The translations under genes and the position numbers were made by a program. Source: Bradyrhizobium sp. 1 (GTDB taxonomy: Bacteria > Pseudomonadota > Alphaproteobacteria > Rhizobiales > Xanthobacteraceae). From it: 64,000 nucleotides of DNA. Under the pieces are notes generated by a model. The model had not been told where the DNA came from. It made no database searches and worked only from the letters and a program-made list of their open reading frames with translations. Below, piece after piece: positions 49,350 to 59,027 of this stretch (position 1 is the stretch's first letter; each line of letters begins with the position of its first letter). The DNA is taken from the NCBI RefSeq assembly GCF_023073315.1, contig NZ_JADPJH010000014.1, positions 1-64,000 on the forward strand, in the 5' to 3' direction.

Positions 49350-49571
49350 CTAGGCCGGCTCCCGCTCCGCATGCGTCCGGATCATCGCCCGCTCGCCGGC
49401 GTCGACGAGCTGGCCGATGCCGGTCCTGCCTGCGAGCGCGCACCGGATGATGTTTTCGGCCACCGACCTGCGGAAGCCATGAGCCTCGCCGTCGGGACGA
49501 TCGCGGCAGACCCGGTCCAGCGCCAGCTTCATGTTGATCCGTGTGCGGGTGTCGAAATGCTCGCTGATCAT
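49350..49571 (-). CDS. conserved hypothetical protein
   Basis: This 73-residue soluble protein reads MISEHFDTRTRINMKLALDR at its start. It resembles a short bradyrhizobial family of unknown function with the central block RPDGEAHGFRRSVAENII and a helical C-terminus. The ATG at 49571 is preferred over a GTG 24 codons upstream. It has no signal peptide. It lies between two small genes on the same strand. Confidence 0.55.
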   Translation of the reverse strand: MISEHFDTRTRINMKLALDRVCRDRPDGEAHGFRRSVAENIIRCALAGRTGIGQLVDAGERAMIRTHAEREPA

Positions 49572-49649
49572 GCGCCCGGCCTCGATACGTTGATGTCGGG
49601 GCGGAAACGCCTTGGGAAAGGCAGGGTTCCAAATCGGGATCACGGTGAC

Positions 49650-49907
49650 TTACGTTCGTCCTCGCAGGCGCTGGGCCTGAGCCCAAGCCTTGCTGACGTC
49701 GCGCGGCGCGACGTCCAGGCGCCGGATCGGCGTCAATTCGCCAGAGGCCGAGACGATCGCGGTCTCCTCGCGGCGGCAGCGCGGACATACGAAACGAACC
49801 TCGTGCGGGGACGCCGACCAACTCGAACGTTTCACATTGGCGGCCATCGGCCAGGCCTCGCAATGCGAGCATGACACCAGAAAGCGACCGGGATCGAGCA
49901 TACCCAT
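49650..49907 (-). CDS. small zinc-ribbon-like protein
   Basis: This 85-residue protein has two Cys pairs, SCSHCEAW and FVCPRCRRE, about 27 residues apart, in the manner of a zinc ribbon. The C-terminal half is basic (RRLDVAPRDVSKAWAQAQRL). DNA, RNA or protein binding is plausible; no family name was recognised. An ATG two codons further in is an alternative start. Confidence 0.6.
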   Translation of the reverse strand: MGMLDPGRFLVSCSHCEAWPMAANVKRSSWSASPHEVRFVCPRCRREETAIVSASGELTPIRRLDVAPRDVSKAWAQAQRLRGRT

Positions 49908-50020
49908 TCAATCGGACTCCGCGCCGTGCCCGCTCACTCAATGGTCATGTCATATAAATCGTTCCGGTGCCCCGGCACCGTCAGCTCTCGAGCCAACGAT
50001 CCCTGCCAACCGCAGGCCGC

Positions 50021-50233
50021 TCAGTGCGCGCCCTTGAGGGTGCAGGCGGTGGTGCAGGTCACGGTGTTGCCGTGGCCACACGACTTGCAGGCGGCCACGC
50101 ACTGATTCATGTCGCGGGGATTGTAGGCGCTGTAATTCCGCGCCAGGCAGGCTGCGGTCGAGCCCGTGATGTCCTGCTCCTGGTTGCAGGCCGCTGTCAT
50201 GAGCGCGAGGATGAGGACCGCAACGACACGCAT
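50021..50233 (-). CDS. small Cys-rich lipoprotein
   Basis: This 70-residue protein has a lipoprotein signal, MRVVAVLILALMTAAC, with the lipobox TAAC. The mature part has seven further cysteines, including CVAACKSCGHG and VTCTTACTL, which suggests a compact disulfide-bonded module in the periplasm. The ATG at 50233 is used rather than one five codons upstream. Confidence 0.6.
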   Translation of the reverse strand: MRVVAVLILALMTAACNQEQDITGSTAACLARNYSAYNPRDMNQCVAACKSCGHGNTVTCTTACTLKGAH

Positions 50234-50470
50234 GGGATCGCCCTGCAAAAGCCACCGTCAAAGCGACGTTCTCAAGGGCAAGTTGCGCTGCAACGAGCCC
50301 CGGCATTCCCATCGCGAGGAACGACGCCACACGGCGTGCCACGCATCCAGATCAAGGATGCGCGCCAAACGTTAAAAACGGCTTTCAGCCGCGCGGCCCT
50401 GCAATGGTTCCACGCATCATGCCGCGGTTTGCATGTCCGAGGCTTACGTCACCCCTCAAGCAGCGGCCTT

Positions 50471-50647
50471 TTAAGCAGCAGCTCTGGTCGCAACCGCGCG
50501 CCGCGTCTCGTTCGCCAGCTCGTGATAGTGCTCGGCGAGCTTGAGATAGAATTCGCGCTTGGTGCTGTCGGTGGCGAGCTTGGTGATCAGCTCGCATTCG
50601 GCGGTGAGCGTCTCGAACCGTTCCAGCCTGTCCTCAAGTTCTGTCAT
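50471..50647 (-). CDS. short helical hypothetical protein
   Basis: This 58-residue, highly helical protein (MTELEDRLERFETLTAECEL and further heptad-like segments ending HELANETRRAVATRAAA) resembles short proteins seen in several bradyrhizobia. The frame is open much further upstream, but that part lies antisense to the riboswitch and has no coding character. The function is unknown. Confidence 0.55.
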   Translation of the reverse strand: MTELEDRLERFETLTAECELITKLATDSTKREFYLKLAEHYHELANETRRAVATRAAA

Positions 50648-50825
50648 CGGCGTATCCCCATCAAACGCCTCAAGGACACGTAACCTAAGCCCGGGAAATA
50701 GGTCACGGCGAACATCGTTATGGAGTAGAATTTTTTTTGATCGGAAAGACACACTCGTTGCGCGCTTTGCCCTATCGGACCGGTAGTATATTGACGCGCC
50801 TCCCGCCTGATGCCAGTTTCGTGAA

Positions 50826-51008
50826 CGGTAGTGCCCGCAAGGGCTCTCCAAGGGAATGTGGTGCGTCCGTCTCGGCGGGCAATTCCGCGGCTGCCCCCGC
50901 AACTGTAGGCGGATAGCCGACGACCAAACAAACCACTGGAGCCCCGCTTGGGCCTCTGGGAAGGTGGTCGAAGGCGATGACCCGCGAGCCAGGAAACCTG
51001 CTGCCAGC
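50826..51008 (+). ncRNA. cobalamin riboswitch
   Basis: All conserved blocks of the adenosylcobalamin riboswitch occur in order: aagggaatgtggtgc, cggctgcccccgcaactgta, ccactgg, gggaagg, gatgacccgcgagcc and the B12 box aggaaacctgctgcc. The plus-strand orientation points to the TonB receptor gene 137 bases downstream, so binding of cobalamin should switch off that gene. The expression platform lies in the remaining leader. Confidence 0.93.
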
Positions 51009-51145
51009 CATGAGTCACGCGCGAACGCATTGGGCGGGGTGCCCCGGTGTCGGAAGAGTAGCCGGTGCATCTGCCGCCAGGGGCGAAGGCAGTCTGCTAA
51101 GGCAACCGCGGTGACGGTCTGTTTGCGTCGCCGCAGAGCGTTGTC

Positions 51146-53566
51146 GTGCAAGATCTTCATTTCCATTCTGGCGTTGCGCCAGCGTTATCTCGTGCTTTCC
51201 TGATTGCTGTGCTCTCGTCGGCATCGCTGTCGTCCGCGGCGTTCGCGCAAAGCGCGACGCAGGATAGCCGCTCCCGGGAGGTCGATCCGGTGATCGTCAC
51301 CCCACCTGCTCAGAGACAGGCCCCAGCCATAAGCCCCGGCACCCAGAAGCCGCGAGCGGCCCGGCGCGCTCCGGGACGCGCTCGCGCCGCTCCCGTCGTT
51401 GCTGCTCCGGTAACCCAACCACCGTATACTCCGGTGCAAACGCCGCTCAACACGGCCGTCGTGACCGGCGTCGGCTCGCGGCTCGGGATCACCGCACGGG
51501 AAACGCCGGCAACGGTCGAGGTTATCGGCCAGCAGACGATGCAGGATCTGGGCGTCAGGACGACGACCGAAATCGCCAAGGCGGCCGTCGGCGTCACCGG
51601 CGGCGATGCGCCGGGCGCGCCCGCGATCTTCTCGATGCGCGGCTTTTCCGGCGACCAGCTCACCACGCTCTACAACGGCATCCCGATCGGTCCGTCCACC
51701 ATGACCGGCCGTCCGATGGACACTGCCAATCTGCAGCAGGTCGATATCATCAAGGGACCGGACTCGCTGGTGGCGGGCCTCGGCGCGACCGGCGGCGCCG
51801 TCAACTACGTGACCAAGGCCCCGCACACCGGGCCTGTTATCAATGAGGCCTTCACGTCATACGATTCCTTCAACGGCTACCGCGCCGGTTATGGATCGGG
51901 CGGCAGCACGCTGATCAACGGTCTCGACTACCGCTTCGACATCAGCCATTCCAACGACAAGAGCTTTATCGACGATACCTATTCGAAGCTCAGCAACGTC
52001 TCGGGCCAGCTGAACTACCGCGTCAACGACAGCTTCAAAATCTGGGGTGCGGCCGAATACAAGCAGGACAAGGACCGCTTCTACTGGGGCACGCCGCTGG
52101 TACCGGCGAACGCACCGGGCATCGTGCCCACGAACGGCATCGTCTCGGGCCAGTGGACCAACTACTATCTCAACGGCCATACCGGAACGCTCAACCCCGT
52201 CACCATCGACGCGCGCACGCTGACCACCAGCTACAACGTGCTCGACAATCACAGCGGCGCCAGCGAGCTCTGGCTGCGCAGCGGTTTTCAGTGGGACATC
52301 ACCAACAACGTCTCGCTGCGCAGCCAGGTCTACGGCTACGATGCGCACCGGCACTGGTTCAACAACGAGATCTCCTCGTTCGACGATTCCGGGCCGAACA
52401 ACGTCTATCGCGAGCGGCTGGCGCTGGACCACGCCCAGCGGCTCTACGGCAACATCACCGACCTCACCGTCAACTCCAACCTCGGCGGGATGGACAACCG
52501 CTTCGTCGCCACCGTCATGGCGAGCAGCTCGCAGTTCAACGTCTCGCAGGACACGCTTTTCTTCTCGGACACGGTCGACCTGGTCAATCCAGACCGCGGC
52601 CTCTACGGCCCGCGCAGCGACGAAAAGATCTATACGCATCTGAACACCACCTCGCTGTCGTTCGAGGACCGGCTGAAGCTGACGTCGACCTTCGCGCTGA
52701 TCGGCGGCATCCGCTTCGAGGACATCGAGCTGTCACGCACGCGCTTCTCGCCTGACGGCGTGCTTCGCACCGACCGCGGTTATCCCTTCTCGAAGACGTT
52801 CAATCCCGTCACCGGCCGCATCGGCACCACCTGGGAGGTCACGCCGGGGGTCATGCTGTACAGCCAGTATGCGACGGCGGCGGACCCGACCGTCGCCAAC
52901 ATCTTCATCCTTGCCCCGCAAGTGCCGCTGCTGCTGACGACGTCACGGACCTACGAGACCGGCGTCAAGCTGCAATCGGCCGACAAGCGCGCGGAAGCGA
53001 CGTTCTCCGCCTTCGACATCGCGCGCAAGAACGTCTACGTGCCCGAGAGCGGCATCGTCTTCAACGTCGCCGGCAAGATGGCGTCGAAGGGTGTCGAGAT
53101 CGCCGCCGCGGTCAACCCGGTCGCCGGTCTGAAATTGTGGGGCAACGTCGCCTTCGTGCAGTCGCGCTTCATCGACTTCAGCTATGTCGACGGCGGCGGC
53201 GTGCTTCAGTCCTATTCAGGCAAGACGCCGCCGAACGTCCCGAACTTCATCGCCAATGCCGGCGCGTCCTATCGCTTTGACACCAAACTGCCGGTCGAGA
53301 TCGGCGGTCTCGTCCGTCACGTCGGCGACCGCTTCAACTTCCAGGACAATCTGGTCACCATGAACGCCTACACGATCTTCGACGCCTTCGCGTTCGTCGA
53401 CATCCCGAAGGCGTATTTCCCCGGCGTCGACCAGACCCGGATCAGCTTCCGCGTGAAGAACCTGACCAACAAGCTCTACGCCGCCTGGGGCGACCCCGGT
53501 TACAACGACCAGATCATCCTGGGCGCGCCGCGCAGCTATGAGGTGGCCGCGTCCTTCAAATGGTGA
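51146..53566 (+). CDS. TonB-dependent outer-membrane receptor, riboswitch-controlled
   Basis: This 806-residue receptor has a signal peptide to about residue 34 (SSAAFA) and a TonB-box-like segment (EVDPVIVTPP). The plug domain spans about 105-230 (VEVIGQQTMQDLG, IFSMRGFSGDQL, VDIIKGPDSLVAGLGATGG), and a 22-strand barrel ends in SFKW. The plug is of the FhuA/FpvA siderophore-receptor type rather than BtuB, yet the leader carries a cobalamin riboswitch. The ligand may be cobalamin, a cobinamide-like corrinoid or a cobalt chelate. The start is GTG at 51146. Confidence 0.88.
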   Translation: MQDLHFHSGVAPALSRAFLIAVLSSASLSSAAFAQSATQDSRSREVDPVIVTPPAQRQAPAISPGTQKPRAARRAPGRARAAPVVAAPVTQPPYTPVQTPLNTAVVTGVGSRLGITARETPATVEVIGQQTMQDLGVRTTTEIAKAAVGVTGGDAPGAPAIFSMRGFSGDQLTTLYNGIPIGPSTMTGRPMDTANLQQVDIIKGPDSLVAGLGATGGAVNYVTKAPHTGPVINEAFTSYDSFNGYRAGYGSGGSTLINGLDYRFDISHSNDKSFIDDTYSKLSNVSGQLNYRVNDSFKIWGAAEYKQDKDRFYWGTPLVPANAPGIVPTNGIVSGQWTNYYLNGHTGTLNPVTIDARTLTTSYNVLDNHSGASELWLRSGFQWDITNNVSLRSQVYGYDAHRHWFNNEISSFDDSGPNNVYRERLALDHAQRLYGNITDLTVNSNLGGMDNRFVATVMASSSQFNVSQDTLFFSDTVDLVNPDRGLYGPRSDEKIYTHLNTTSLSFEDRLKLTSTFALIGGIRFEDIELSRTRFSPDGVLRTDRGYPFSKTFNPVTGRIGTTWEVTPGVMLYSQYATAADPTVANIFILAPQVPLLLTTSRTYETGVKLQSADKRAEATFSAFDIARKNVYVPESGIVFNVAGKMASKGVEIAAAVNPVAGLKLWGNVAFVQSRFIDFSYVDGGGVLQSYSGKTPPNVPNFIANAGASYRFDTKLPVEIGGLVRHVGDRFNFQDNLVTMNAYTIFDAFAFVDIPKAYFPGVDQTRISFRVKNLTNKLYAAWGDPGYNDQIILGAPRSYEVAASFKW

Positions 53567-53608
53567 CGCCGCGCAAGACGTGAAGAACCAAAACCTGGAG
53601 AACGACCG

Positions 53609-55345
53609 CTATTTCTGCTCCAGCCGCCAGGCGCCGTCCCAATCGGCGTCCGGCGGAGTAGCCTCGAAGTGGGATATGCGGGCCAGCATGGCGAGTGACG
53701 GACCGTCGCCGGGGACGCTCTCCAGCCCGGCGTTGAACGCGGCGCGCGCGTCGTCGAAGCGGCGGGCGCGATAGGCGGCGAGACCTTCAATATAATGCGC
53801 GCGCAGGCTCTCCTGCGGCTTCGCGAGCGAGCCGGCCTTCCCCATCACCTCGAACATGGGTTGCGCTACGCTCTGGCCCACGACCGCGAGACGATCGATC
53901 TCGCGCAATTCGAGGCGAGATCCGATCGCGTCCGCCGTCGCCTGCGAGATCAGGATGCGGGTGCCGTAGACCTTGTTGACGGCTTCCAGGCGCGAGGCGA
54001 GGTTCACGGCATCGCCCATCACAGTAAAGCTCATCATCAGCTCGGAGCCGATGCTGCCGGTCAAAACCTCGCCGGTGGCGATCCCGATCCGCAAGTCGCA
54101 CGGCACAGGCATGGCGCGGATACCGAGGAGATCCGGGAGCTGCCTCTGGAGCGCGGGTACCTGGTCGGTCATGTCGAGCGCGGCGAGGCAGGCAAGCTGG
54201 GCCTGCTCCTCCTCCTCAATGAAGGGCGGCCCCCAATAGGACATGATGGCGTCGCCGATATATTTGTCGATGACGCCGCGATTGCTCCTGATCGGACCGG
54301 ACATCATCGTGAAATAGTGATTCATCACCTTGACGAGGCCGCGCGGGGTCATGCCCTCGCTCATCGCGGTAAAGCCGCTCATGTCGCAGAACATGATCGT
54401 CATCACCCGGCGCTGGCCGTCGATGGCGACCTCGGGCTTGTCGATCAGTCCCTGCACCACCTTGGGATCGATATAGCGGCCAAAGGTCTCGCGAATGCGC
54501 TCGTTCTGACGCAACTGCTCGACCATGCGGTTGAAGGCGGCGGCGAGCTCGCCGATCTCATCCTGCGTCGAGACGCTGATGGGCTTGTCGAAGTGGCCCG
54601 CCTCGACCTGGCGGGTGCCCGCCAGCAACAGCCGGACCGGACGAGTGATGCCGGTGGAGACCATGATCGAAAAGGCAAGCCCGACGATCGCCGCGAGAAT
54701 GGTCACGATGCCCGAGACGATGATCGCCTGCCGCTGATGTCGGATCACCTGCGCCGTGCTCACGAATACCTGGGACAGCATGTCAGCGCGGATCGCGTCG
54801 ATCCGCTGGGTGAAGAGGTCGCGTAGCGCGTCCACATGGACAAGCGTGTCGCGGGCGCCCGCAAAGTCCTTGGCATCGAGCTGCTTCAGCAGCTTGGTAT
54901 CCTGGTCGTCCAGTTCGCGGCGGAGCTCTTTGACCGCATTCTCGATCCGCGTCTCGATCCGGGCGAGCGCGGCATTGTCCGACGGCGTGCTCTCGTCATC
55001 GATGATCGCGTTGATCAGCTTTCGCGCGGCTTCGGCCTCCTGCTCGACCTGGGCGTCCGTGTCCCTGAATGTCTTCAGCCGAGCCGCAAACCCCTCCTCG
55101 TCCGGCGGCGTCTGCATTTTTGCGATCACCATGCGCCTCATCGCCAGCGCCCGCTCCAGCGAGCGGACATTGGACCGCGCCAGATGGCCGTAGGCGGGAA
55201 TATACCGCTCGGTCAGTTCGTCCAGGAGGCGGCCGACGCGGCCCGACATCACCATCGACAGGATCGAGGTGACGAGCATCAGGACGATCAATCCGAGGGC
55301 GATGCCGACGATCTTGCGCCGGATCGACTGGTTGAAAAGCGGCAT
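53609..55345 (-). CDS. membrane adenylate/guanylate cyclase
   Basis: This 578-residue class III cyclase has a first span near 12-34 and a four-helix-bundle periplasmic sensor (35-185). A second span comes near 190-212 and a HAMP domain after it (ITRPVRLLLAGTRQVEAG). The catalytic domain spans about 300-490. Metal aspartates are in FCDMSGFTAMSEG and KYIGDAIMSYWGPP. The motif VMGDAVNLASRLEAVNKVYG is also conserved. The C-terminal 60 residues look like a TPR pair. It makes cAMP in response to an unknown periplasmic signal. The ATG at 55345 gives the family N-terminus. Confidence 0.92.
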   Translation of the reverse strand: MPLFNQSIRRKIVGIALGLIVLMLVTSILSMVMSGRVGRLLDELTERYIPAYGHLARSNVRSLERALAMRRMVIAKMQTPPDEEGFAARLKTFRDTDAQVEQEAEAARKLINAIIDDESTPSDNAALARIETRIENAVKELRRELDDQDTKLLKQLDAKDFAGARDTLVHVDALRDLFTQRIDAIRADMLSQVFVSTAQVIRHQRQAIIVSGIVTILAAIVGLAFSIMVSTGITRPVRLLLAGTRQVEAGHFDKPISVSTQDEIGELAAAFNRMVEQLRQNERIRETFGRYIDPKVVQGLIDKPEVAIDGQRRVMTIMFCDMSGFTAMSEGMTPRGLVKVMNHYFTMMSGPIRSNRGVIDKYIGDAIMSYWGPPFIEEEEQAQLACLAALDMTDQVPALQRQLPDLLGIRAMPVPCDLRIGIATGEVLTGSIGSELMMSFTVMGDAVNLASRLEAVNKVYGTRILISQATADAIGSRLELREIDRLAVVGQSVAQPMFEVMGKAGSLAKPQESLRAHYIEGLAAYRARRFDDARAAFNAGLESVPGDGPSLAMLARISHFEATPPDADWDGAWRLEQK

Positions 55346-55675
55346 GGGCGTCGGGCAAGGAGCTGAGGGGACGGCTTGGAACCTCAATACACCGGATTGG
55401 ACGGCGGGAACACGCGCAATCTCGCCGTTTACGGCGCCTCTGACCGCACACAACCGTCGCGCGAGTCCTATTCGTTAACAAAGGTTAAGAGCGCTGACTT
55501 GTCCGCCATTTCGGAAGTTCCCGCGCCTCATCCGTATTTTGCCGCATTGTTGCGACAGCGTGACAAATGCGAAACGATGCCGTGCCATCATCTCAGGCAT
55601 CGATTCTCGTATCGATTGAGTCTCAAGCCGCATACGGTCGCGGACCTTGGTTTGTAGTGGTTTCGCAGGGGGACC

Positions 55676-57859
55676 ATGGACATGAACCAGTGCCTACGCT
55701 CGCTCGCGTGTCTCGTTGCCATGGCCGCGCTGGCGCTCCTTCCGGCGGAGCTGGCAGCGAAGAGCAAGTCATCGGCGCCGAAGAAGACGCATGAGGCGAA
55801 AGCCGGCAAGCAGCGCCACGCTGCGGCGGGCAAGCACGGCAAACATGCCGAGGCCAAACGCAAGCCGAAGAAGCAGGATGACGAAGCCGCGGACAAGCCG
55901 GCCGCGCCGCCGCTCACCGGGGACCTCGCCGCGCTGAAGGACGCGATCGATCTCGCGCGCAAGGGCAAGACCGACGATGCGACCGCCGCACGCGACCGCA
56001 TCACGGATCCCGCCGGACAGAAGCTCGCCGACTGGTTCATGCTGCGCCATTCCGAGAGCACCGCGAACTTCAAGCGTTACGCCGCTTTCGTCGCCGCGAA
56101 TCCGGCTTGGCCGAGCAGCGCCCTGCTCCGCCGGCGTGCCGAGGCGCGGCTGTGGCAGGAAAAGAGCGACGCGGCGACCGTGCACAAATTCACGATGGAT
56201 CGGCCGACCAGCGCCAAGGGTAAGTTCGCGCTGGCTCGGGTATTGCTCGCTGAAGGCGACAGCGACAGGGCAACGCGCCTCGTCCGCGAGGCCTGGCGCA
56301 CCGACGAATTGTCCGAGCGCAGCGAGGAGGAGTCCTACGAGGCGTTCCGCGATCTCCTGACCGCCGACGACCATCGCGCCCGCATGGACAAGCGGCTCGG
56401 CGCCAAGGACTATGCCGGCGCAAGGCGCGCGGCCAAGCGGCTCGGCGAGGATGCGCTCGCGATCGTGAAAGCCTGCTCCGCCGTCACCGGCAAGGCGAGC
56501 AAGGCCAAGGACTATCTGGATGACGTCTCGACCGAGGCGCGGCGCGATCTCGGCTACGTCCTCTGCCGGGCGCAATGGCATCTCCAGAACGACCGCATCG
56601 ACGACGCGGCCGAGGTGATTTTGGCTGCCGCACCCGACATGATGGCGGCGCAGGACACGGATGCGTGGTGGCGCGAGCGCCGCCTGCTGGCGCGAAAGCT
56701 GCTCGACCAGGGCAAGGCCAGGACGGCTTACGACGTGGTGCGCGCCGCAGCGATCCCGGCGATGGAGGTCTACCGCGTCGACTATCATTTCATGTGCGGC
56801 TGGATCGCGCTGCGCTATCTCGACGATCCCAAGGCGGCGATCATGCATTTCGCCGCGATCGACGAGGGCTCGGCCAATCCGATCGCGCTGTCGCGCGCCC
56901 ATTACTGGCGCGGCCGCGCCGCCGAAGCCATGGGCGCAACGGCTGATGCGCAGCTGAGCTATCAGACCGCGGCGCGCTATCCGACCGCCTATTACGGCCA
57001 GCTCGCCCGCGCGAGACTCGGCCTCGACCGGATCGAGCTGCGCCCGCCCTCGCCCGTGCTGGCCTCGGCCGACACGCTGCCATCGGATGAGCGCGTGCGC
57101 GCCGCCGACATGCTCTACGGCATCGGCGAGCGCGACATGGTGTTCTACTACGCCGAGGATTTCGCCAAGGAGAGCACCGACGTCGCAGCGCTCGAAGCGC
57201 TCGGCGAACTCGCCGGCCGGCGCAACGATGCGCGCGTGATGCTGGAGGTCGGCAAATCGGCGCTGGCGCGCGGGCTCGCGCTCGATCATTACGCCTTCCC
57301 GACCATCGGCATTCCCGAACACAAGCAGGTCGCACCCGCGATCGAGACCAGCGTGATCTATTCGGTGGCGCGCACCGAAAGCTCGTTCGACCAGCGCGAC
57401 AAGTCGGCCGCCAATGCGGTCGGCCTGATGCAGGTGACGCCGGAAGCGGGCCGCGATACCGCAAAACGCTTCGGCCTGACTTACGATTGGGACAAGATGG
57501 TTTCCGATCCCGTCTACAACACGCAGATGGGTGCGGCCGAACTCAGCGCGCTCTTGTCGGAATATCGCGGCGACCAGATCATGACCTTCGCCGGCTACAA
57601 TGCCGGCCGCGGCCGGGTGCGCGAATGGGTGCAGGTGCACGGCGACCCTCGCGACCCCAAGGTCGATCCGGTCGACTGGGTCGAGCGCATCCCGCTCTCG
57701 GAGACGCGCAACTACGTCCAGCGGGTGATGGAGAACGTGCTGGTGTATCGCGCAAGGTTCGAGGGCAGCGGCGCGGTGGCCGGCAAGAGCGACCAGCGCG
57801 TGGTGGCGAAGGATGCGAGCGCCAAGGCGACGCCGGTGGGATTTATGGGGCCGGATTAG
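55676..57859 (+). CDS. soluble lytic murein transglycosylase (Slt type)
   Basis: This 727-residue periplasmic enzyme cleaves peptidoglycan from chain ends. A signal peptide (LACLVAMAALALLPAELA) is followed by a Lys/Ala-rich linker. A long alpha-helical superhelix covers about 80-540, and the SLT domain lies at about 555-680. The catalytic glutamate is in ARTESSFDQRDKSAA (near 567), followed by GLMQVTPEAGRD and TFAGYNAGRGRVREW. Its first ATG follows CAGGGGGACC. Confidence 0.93.
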   Translation: MDMNQCLRSLACLVAMAALALLPAELAAKSKSSAPKKTHEAKAGKQRHAAAGKHGKHAEAKRKPKKQDDEAADKPAAPPLTGDLAALKDAIDLARKGKTDDATAARDRITDPAGQKLADWFMLRHSESTANFKRYAAFVAANPAWPSSALLRRRAEARLWQEKSDAATVHKFTMDRPTSAKGKFALARVLLAEGDSDRATRLVREAWRTDELSERSEEESYEAFRDLLTADDHRARMDKRLGAKDYAGARRAAKRLGEDALAIVKACSAVTGKASKAKDYLDDVSTEARRDLGYVLCRAQWHLQNDRIDDAAEVILAAAPDMMAAQDTDAWWRERRLLARKLLDQGKARTAYDVVRAAAIPAMEVYRVDYHFMCGWIALRYLDDPKAAIMHFAAIDEGSANPIALSRAHYWRGRAAEAMGATADAQLSYQTAARYPTAYYGQLARARLGLDRIELRPPSPVLASADTLPSDERVRAADMLYGIGERDMVFYYAEDFAKESTDVAALEALGELAGRRNDARVMLEVGKSALARGLALDHYAFPTIGIPEHKQVAPAIETSVIYSVARTESSFDQRDKSAANAVGLMQVTPEAGRDTAKRFGLTYDWDKMVSDPVYNTQMGAAELSALLSEYRGDQIMTFAGYNAGRGRVREWVQVHGDPRDPKVDPVDWVERIPLSETRNYVQRVMENVLVYRARFEGSGAVAGKSDQRVVAKDASAKATPVGFMGPD

Positions 57860-57860
57860 A

Positions 57861-57965
57861 GGTCTCGTAGGGTGGGCAAAGGCGCGCAAGCGCTGTGCCC
57901 ACCATCTTTCCAAATACCTCGATAGAAATGGTGGGCACGCTGCGCTTTGCCCACCCTACGAGACC
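57861..57965. repeat. palindromic intergenic repeat, family B
   Basis: The arms are perfect 21-base inverted copies: ggtctcgtagggtgggcaaa plus one further base at 57861-57881 and its complement at 57945-57965. Another inverted block, gtgcccaccat against atggtgggcac, lies inside. It lies between two convergent genes and could serve as terminator. The related element is at 61852-61941. Confidence 0.85.
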
Positions 57966-57968
57966 CCC

Positions 57969-58940
57969 TCACTCGACCGTAATATTCGCCGCCTTGATCA
58001 TCGGCCACCATTTTGCGATCTCGGCCTTTTGCCGCGCGCCGAGCGCCTCCGGCGTGAGCTGATCCCGCGGCGTCATCTCAAGGCCCTGGCTTTCGAGCTG
58101 CTTCTTCACGGCGGGATCGTTCAGCGCTTCCACGGCGGCGGCGTTGAGTTTGGTGACGATCTCCTTCGGCGTGCCCTTCGGCACCCACAGCCCCGACCAC
58201 AGCGTCATGTTGAAGCCCTTCAGGCCCGCCTCCTCCGCGGTCGGAACATCGGGCGCGGAGGCGAGGCGCTTGTCGTCGGTGATGGCGTAGGCGCGGATGG
58301 TGCCGGCACGGACCTGGTTGATGGAGTTGGAGGTCTGGTCGATGATGACGTCGATCTGGCCGGCGATGAGATCGTTCAGCGCGGGCGCGGTGCCGCGATA
58401 CGGCACGTATTGCAGTTTGATGCCGGAGACGCTCTCGAAATAGACGCCGGCGATGTGGCTGCCCGAGCCCGCGCCGGCGGTGCCGGCGGTCGGCGGCGAC
58501 GGCCGCGACTTCAGCCATTCGATCAGCTCCTTCAGCGAGGTCGCGGGCACCGCGGTCTTGCTGACGATGATCATCGGGTTGCTCGGCAGCAGCACCACCG
58601 GCTCGAGATCGGCGACAAGGTCATATTTGAGCTTGTAGACGGCGCCGTTGGCGACATGGGTGCCGAGATGGCCGAACGAGATGGTGTATCCATCCGGCGG
58701 CGATTGCACGGCGCGGCCGACGCCGATCGAGCCGCCGGCGCCGGTGACATTCTCGATCACCAGCGGCTGGCCGAGCGAGGTCCGCATCCGCTCGGCAAGC
58801 ACACGCGCCATCGCATCCGACGGGCCGCCAGCGGCAAAAGGCACGATGATGGTGATGGGATGTGACGGATAGTCGTCGGCGCGCGCGGCGCTGGAGAGCG
58901 CGAGAATACCGATCAGCCCGGCCCAGATGGCCTTCTTCAT
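57969..58940 (-). CDS. Bug-type tripartite tricarboxylate transporter receptor
   Basis: This 323-residue periplasmic binding protein of the TctC/Bug family has the signal peptide MKKAIWAGLIGILALSSAAR and the motifs HPITIIVPFAAGGPSDAMAR, VENVTGAGG and YKLKYDLVADLEPV. It captures carboxylates or similar small molecules. No TctA or TctB membrane partner is adjacent, as is common for Bug proteins. It converges on the transglycosylase gene. Confidence 0.9.
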   Translation of the reverse strand: MKKAIWAGLIGILALSSAARADDYPSHPITIIVPFAAGGPSDAMARVLAERMRTSLGQPLVIENVTGAGGSIGVGRAVQSPPDGYTISFGHLGTHVANGAVYKLKYDLVADLEPVVLLPSNPMIIVSKTAVPATSLKELIEWLKSRPSPPTAGTAGAGSGSHIAGVYFESVSGIKLQYVPYRGTAPALNDLIAGQIDVIIDQTSNSINQVRAGTIRAYAITDDKRLASAPDVPTAEEAGLKGFNMTLWSGLWVPKGTPKEIVTKLNAAAVEALNDPAVKKQLESQGLEMTPRDQLTPEALGARQKAEIAKWWPMIKAANITVE

Positions 58941-59027
58941 TGTGGTCTCCTCGACGATGTCGTTTTTGTTTTTGTCTCTTCCCGCGTACGGGAAGAGGGA
59001 TCGTTCGTGAAGAGACGAAATGACGCG

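Noticed and set aside
49270..49941. Extension of the membrane protein frame to 417 codons
   Set aside because: The upstream part overlaps two other small genes; a good ribosome binding site marks the start at 49269.
50648..51166. Upstream extension of the short helical protein at 50471-50647
   Set aside because: The extension runs antisense through the cobalamin riboswitch and has no protein-like character.
55475..55488. Possible CtrA site TTAA-N6-TTAA upstream of the cyclase gene
   Set aside because: The known site has a spacing of seven bases; here it is six, and a single near-match is weak evidence.
55769..57913. Long minus-strand frame of about 714 codons
   Set aside because: Antisense shadow of the Slt-type transglycosylase gene.
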